Origin: Apostichopus japonicus
Taxonomy: Eukaryota > Echinodermata > Holothuroidea > Aspidochirotida > Stichopodidae
Direction: 5' to 3'
DNA: 64,000 bases
NCBI RefSeq assembly: GCF_037975245.1
Contig: NC_092577.1
Coordinates: 20,644,898 to 20,708,897 of the forward strand
Below are positions 60,341 through 64,000 of this stretch, one piece after another (the first letter of the stretch is position 1; each line of letters starts with the position of its first letter). Made by a program: the position numbers and the translations under genes. The notes beneath the pieces are model-generated. The model searched no databases and had not been told where the DNA came from. It saw only the letters and a program-made list of their open reading frames with translations.

Positions 60341-60439
60341 ATTGTACATTCTTTGATGTGGTAACCATGAAAGCTCAGATCTAGGTTAGCTTTTAGGTGA
60401 CTTTAAAATTGCTCTCCCAGCAACACCCACCACACCCGG

Positions 60440-60995
60440 TTTGTCAGTCGTCTGGTTTCACATACAGTGAACATTGTGATGTACAAGGCAATTGGTTACC
60501 TGCCCAGCTAACCAAACCCTCTGGGCTCCCTCCCGCTCTAGTCCCATTGTTATGAGATGCTTTTGGCTTTGGACAATCACGAGCAAAATGCCTAACTCCT
60601 CTGCAGTTGTAACATTTGTTGTCCCGAATTCCCGGGACTCTTCTGTAACGATTTAAACAGTCTTGGATTTTCTCCACAACCTGGTCTAAATTACTTTGTA
60701 CCTCTCAGGGAGGGGGGGGGGGGGGCTGACACCACTACAAGTAACCTTCTATTTCTCTGATTTTCCGTCTGTTGAAACGTTTCAAATTCAATTGTTTTTT
60801 TTTATTGCGTTGTCTAAACATTCTGGACGATATATACCCCGCATCAATAAAATTATCTTTTGCCAAGGTCTCTCTTGTAGATTATACTGCGCTAATTCTT
60901 GAAGGCTGATCACGGAAAATTCCGTCTGATTTTGTGACCCAAAACGTTTGGTCAGGCCGGCAACAAGTGAATCGTAATTACGACGCATCAAGGTC
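60440..60995 (-). pseudogene. LTR-retrotransposon (gypsy-type) gag remnant
   Basis: The minus-strand segment 60788-60991 reads NYDSLVAGLTKRFGSQNQTE and SLQELAQYNLQERPW, the conserved core of invertebrate Ty3/gypsy capsid. Downstream at 60440-60680 is KCYNCRGVRHFARDCPKPK, a CCHC zinc knuckle. A G-run and frame breaks lie between. No protease, RT, integrase or LTR was found, so only the gag end survives. Confidence 0.7.
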
Positions 60996-61351
60996 GCCTA
61001 ATACATAATAATTAAAAATAACACGTCAACAAATATCAATCTTTATTGCGTCTTCTTGTAGAAATGACAGACGTTGGAAACCGCTAACATTTTTGAATAG
61101 GCCGACCAAGCCTGTGACGTGAAAGTTGCACAGTGCAAATATGCCATTTGTAACATTTACGGCATTTATTGCATTTGGTCACTCTGTTACGTTCATTCGA
61201 AGTCTAGATTTTCTTCGCGATTACGAGAAATATAAGCTGGTAAATTATTCATCTTAATTTCTTTTTATGATTTCCAACAAAGTTTAGTGAAAAGCAAGTC
61301 ACTTTGTAACACACGAAAAAGATAAATATATTGCTTAAACAATATCGGAAT

Positions 61352-62350
61352 ATGGAATGTGGACCACAGCCGTACACTTTCCAACTTGTTCGTCAGAGAG
61401 CAAGACCTTGTGACAGCACTAGTACCAGTTCCGCTAATCCACATGACAGTACTGTTGGTGCTTGTGTAAACGTTTGCGCCGTGCTTGAACTACCTTCCTC
61501 TCTCGATGCGAGACTATCGAATTTGGACTGGTGTATATGTGGAGGGTGTATGAAGATGCCAACGGCAAAGGAATGCTTGTGTTGCTCTGATTTGTCAGCG
61601 TTAAATGACCGTGTCAATGAAATGGGTTTTGAGTCGAACAACTGCATTGCAAATCACACAGACTTCCCTGTTCTTTGTTTGAATAGGACAGTGCTGAGAA
61701 CGAATTACATAATGCAAAGACATGTGAGAGGTGATGACACAGCATTACCAAATCAACTTCCCAACAGGTATGATACTTCAACTTTCTTTGACGTGTACAG
61801 ACTAGTACAGTATTGTCTTTTAATGCTGATATATATGTCAACGTCACTGGCCTATGGCACTGCTCAATATGGGGCGAAGTTTGGTCAAGGATTTTAGTTA
61901 TATTAACCATTTTAAGAGACCATAGGAGTTTCTTCAATCACACCAGCGAAATTATTAAACTGTTCGAATTATAGGAAGAGGAGAGGGGTAGAGAAGCAAG
62001 TAAGTCTCCCCCCCCCCTCCACTGTGCAATTGCTAAGGGTACCAAAGGGAAGGGCCCTTTTGTAAAAAAAGGCAGGAACTTGAAGGGTGTGAAAAGTTGT
62101 CAAAAAGAGACCACCAACACCCCTCCCCACCCCTCAAATTTAGAATTTTTGGTTTCAGCAGAAAAACATATGGCTTTATTTTTATCCCTACAGAAAATAC
62201 AGGTTCATCGCATACAGAACATTTACAGCTTGGAGTCACGGAAGATCAGGGAAAAGGAACAGGTGCATCATTCCAGCATGTGCAGTGGCAGCAATACGTG
62301 CATCATTCCCCGAGCCGGATGGAAACTACAAGGGATATCAAGATATATGA
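61352..62350 (+). CDS. Free-standing P2X7 C-terminal (ballast) domain protein, two exons
   Basis: Exon 1 is 61352-61767 (138 codons plus 2 nt, AACAG before GTATGA). Exon 2 is 62194-62350 (after TCCCTACAG). The split codon AG|A gives R139 and the joined frame is open for 190 residues. Exon 1 begins MECGPQPYTFQ and has LDWCICGGCMKMPTAKECLC with cysteines 61, 63, 66, 75, 77, 78 and conserved C98 and C109. Exon 2 gives KYRFIAYRTFTAWSHGRSGK and ends with PACAVAAIRASFPEPDGNYK. This matches the intracellular tail of vertebrate P2X7 receptors, which binds zinc and guanine nucleotide. Here no channel or membrane segment is attached. Such stand-alone versions are common in marine invertebrates; their function is unknown. 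AATAAA lies 85 nt after the stop. Confidence 0.85.
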
Positions 62351-62434
62351 GAAGTACGAGAAGCACTGCAGATGAACTAGATATTTTGATATAAGCTCAT
62401 CATGTCCTTTGTACATTACAGGTTCTACATTTTT

Positions 62435-62440
62435 AATAAA
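62435..62440 (+). terminator. Polyadenylation signal AATAAA for the P2X7-tail gene
   Basis: Canonical AATAAA 85 nt beyond the stop at 62348-62350 on the same strand. Confidence 0.5.
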
Positions 62441-63060
62441 ACGACTATGAAAGTATCCCATTTACAGTGCGGCGTCTATCACTCTATCCGTCAACAATTG
62501 GTAAAACCGCTCCCACTTGCACAGTGTTTGATGGAATTTCATGAAACTTGGACACAAGGACCATTGGGTATAGGGCCATCAGGGTTGGTCCAAAATTTGG
62601 GGTCAAAGGTCACCTGTGGGCCGTAATGGGCCATTTTGTGGAAATACGCAAAATGCTTCTTCTCCTACAGATTCCATGGTACAATGTTGAGGGTTTGTCA
62701 CGATAGTACTATGGTAGTTTTACCTTCAGGGTGTTCATGAATTTCAGATCAAAGATCAACTAGGGGTCTTTTGTGGCCCGGGCCGCGGCCCTATATTTTC
62801 AAATTGCTCCTGTTCGTACAGTGTATGGCCAATTATAATGAAACTTAGTCACAATGTTCCTCGGGATGAGAGTTACGAGGGGTGTTCGGAAAATTGAGGT
62901 CAAATGTCATTTAGGGGGTCATCGGGGGTCATTCTTTGTAATATTTTCAAATGTCTCAATCTCCTCAAGATTTTGATGGATCATATTCAAAGTTGAACTA
63001 ATGATTGTTGGATTGTGTATGAATAAGGTGATGCCTAAAAAATTTTGGTCAAAAGTTAAT
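62440..63060. repeat. Diverged ~190-bp repeats with GGTCAAAGGTCA phrases
   Basis: Three loosely similar units contain 'atgaaacttgg' or 'atgaaactt', 'cacaa', 'ttggggtcaaaggtcac' or 'gaggtcaaatgtcat', and 'gggtcat'. They resemble the repeats at about 1400, 30760 and 57325. Confidence 0.55.
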
Positions 63061-64000
63061 TAATTACAATTAATCCCCATTGTTTAAAAAAATCTGAGCC
63101 TTCACTTTTTGCCAAAGCTCCTTTAATTTGTCTCCCAGTGTCTGCAGTGTTTGTTTACATTTGTGGTTAAGCTCTGCAGAGGCTGTTAGTGGAATTAAAG
63201 CAGGACTGGGAGTTGTTATTAACTGTTGAACTGTAAGCATGAGAGCCCTATAGCCAATCAGCACTTGCCGATTCTTACAAGTCTTTGAGCCTGAGGTATG
63301 GTAGAGGGGAGAAAGTTTAATAGGGTAGGTCAGTGCATGGTATTGTTTGAGAGAGTGGGTAAAATAGGATTTAAAGGGGTAAAATAGGAATTATAGCCAG
63401 TGGTGTGGCCAGGATTCTGCTCACGGAGGGGGGGGTATCCCTCATGGGCCCAAAATTGGTTTTGTGGGCCCTACATTTTTCAGCTCGAAAAGGTATGAGC
63501 TTCTGCACCATTGGTGCTCTAGTTTCATGTTTCATTTCTGTATTTATAAAAAAATAAGTAAGAAAAAAGTTGAAATATTAATATCAAAAGTTCAAAACAC
63601 ATACTTTTACCACTTGGTTTCTTCTCGATCAAAAAGTAAATACATCATTAACCAGACAAGACATTAAGTTCAACCATAATGATGATGATATTCTGTAATT
63701 GTGATAAAAACTAGGTATTAACCTGGGGCATTCTAGATAGTACCTTGTTTGGAAGATGATCAAATCAAATGAAAAGAAAATCAACAACAGAAATTTGGCA
63801 AATACTAACCTGCATATAATGTGTATTATATCAAATTCCTTTTCTGTATATCTGTTATTAAAAAAAAATTGGGCTAACAATTTATGGCAGTTAGGATAGT
63901 CTTGTATGGAGTAGAAGAAAAATATATCGACAATTTGCACTGGGCTATTTGAAACATAAAAATTTATTATAAGAATGGCATGAAGTTTACATCATAATTG
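63061..64000. other. No gene recognised; partial MITE start
   Basis: CAGTGGTGTGGCCAGG followed by a G-run at about 63398-63436 looks like one terminus of a hAT-like MITE; the other end was not found. The remainder is AT-rich and unassigned. Confidence 0.35.

Overview
This is AT-rich, intron-bearing animal DNA, probably from a marine invertebrate. An echinoderm would fit the foldback elements, the ISXO2/Merlin transposase and the free-standing P2X7-tail gene, but nothing here proves the taxon. No bacterial operon, rRNA, tRNA or CRISPR signal was seen. Most of the window is transposable elements, their decayed relatives, tandem arrays and hairpin elements. Only a few reading frames look intact.

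Layout. 0-6 kb holds dispersed repeats, a 112-bp hairpin MITE and a 3' fragment of a PIN-like/CXC multicopy gene. 6.1-10.25 kb is the most gene-like block. An N-terminal ORF is followed by a P-loop (DUF3987-like) exon that ends in a consensus donor, then a complete ISXO2/Merlin-type transposase ORF, then a small winged-helix-like C-terminal exon in matching phase. The transposase therefore appears to sit, in the same orientation, inside the intron of the ATPase gene. 11.4-13.8 kb holds degenerate repeats and an 11-copy ~101-bp array. 13.8-16.1 kb (minus) is a frameshifted copy of the PIN/CXC gene with a 108-bp in-frame triplication. Inverted copies of one dispersed repeat (4.29-4.64 and 16.1-16.44 kb) bracket this whole island.

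17.2-23.2 kb holds a ~1.8-kb foldback element, a ~26-bp minisatellite and an apparently perfect 401-bp palindrome. 24.2-27.5 kb is a near full-length CR1/L2-like LINE ORF2 with few lesions. 29.6-34.3 kb has scattered exon-like pieces of an unidentified gene, interrupted by nested hAT-like MITEs. 34.5-40.8 kb has three repeat structures, including a foldback element with 16-bp tandem repeats in both arms and an 8-bp target duplication. 42.9-44.2 kb carries a recurring TCACGCTGTAA motif. 47.4-49.3 kb is a complete LINE-ORF1-only insertion with a 21-bp target duplication and an intact zinc-knuckle ORF.

49.3-57.2 kb is mostly unassigned, with two candidate minus-strand exons and a decayed DDE transposase gene. 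57.3-61 kb has tandem repeats, a second LINE RT fragment, a ~145-bp array and a gypsy-type gag remnant. 61.35-62.35 kb is the best host-like gene: two exons with perfectly matching phases encoding a free-standing P2X7 intracellular ('ballast') domain.

All intron and exon calls come from reading splice signals and frames by eye. No database search was possible.
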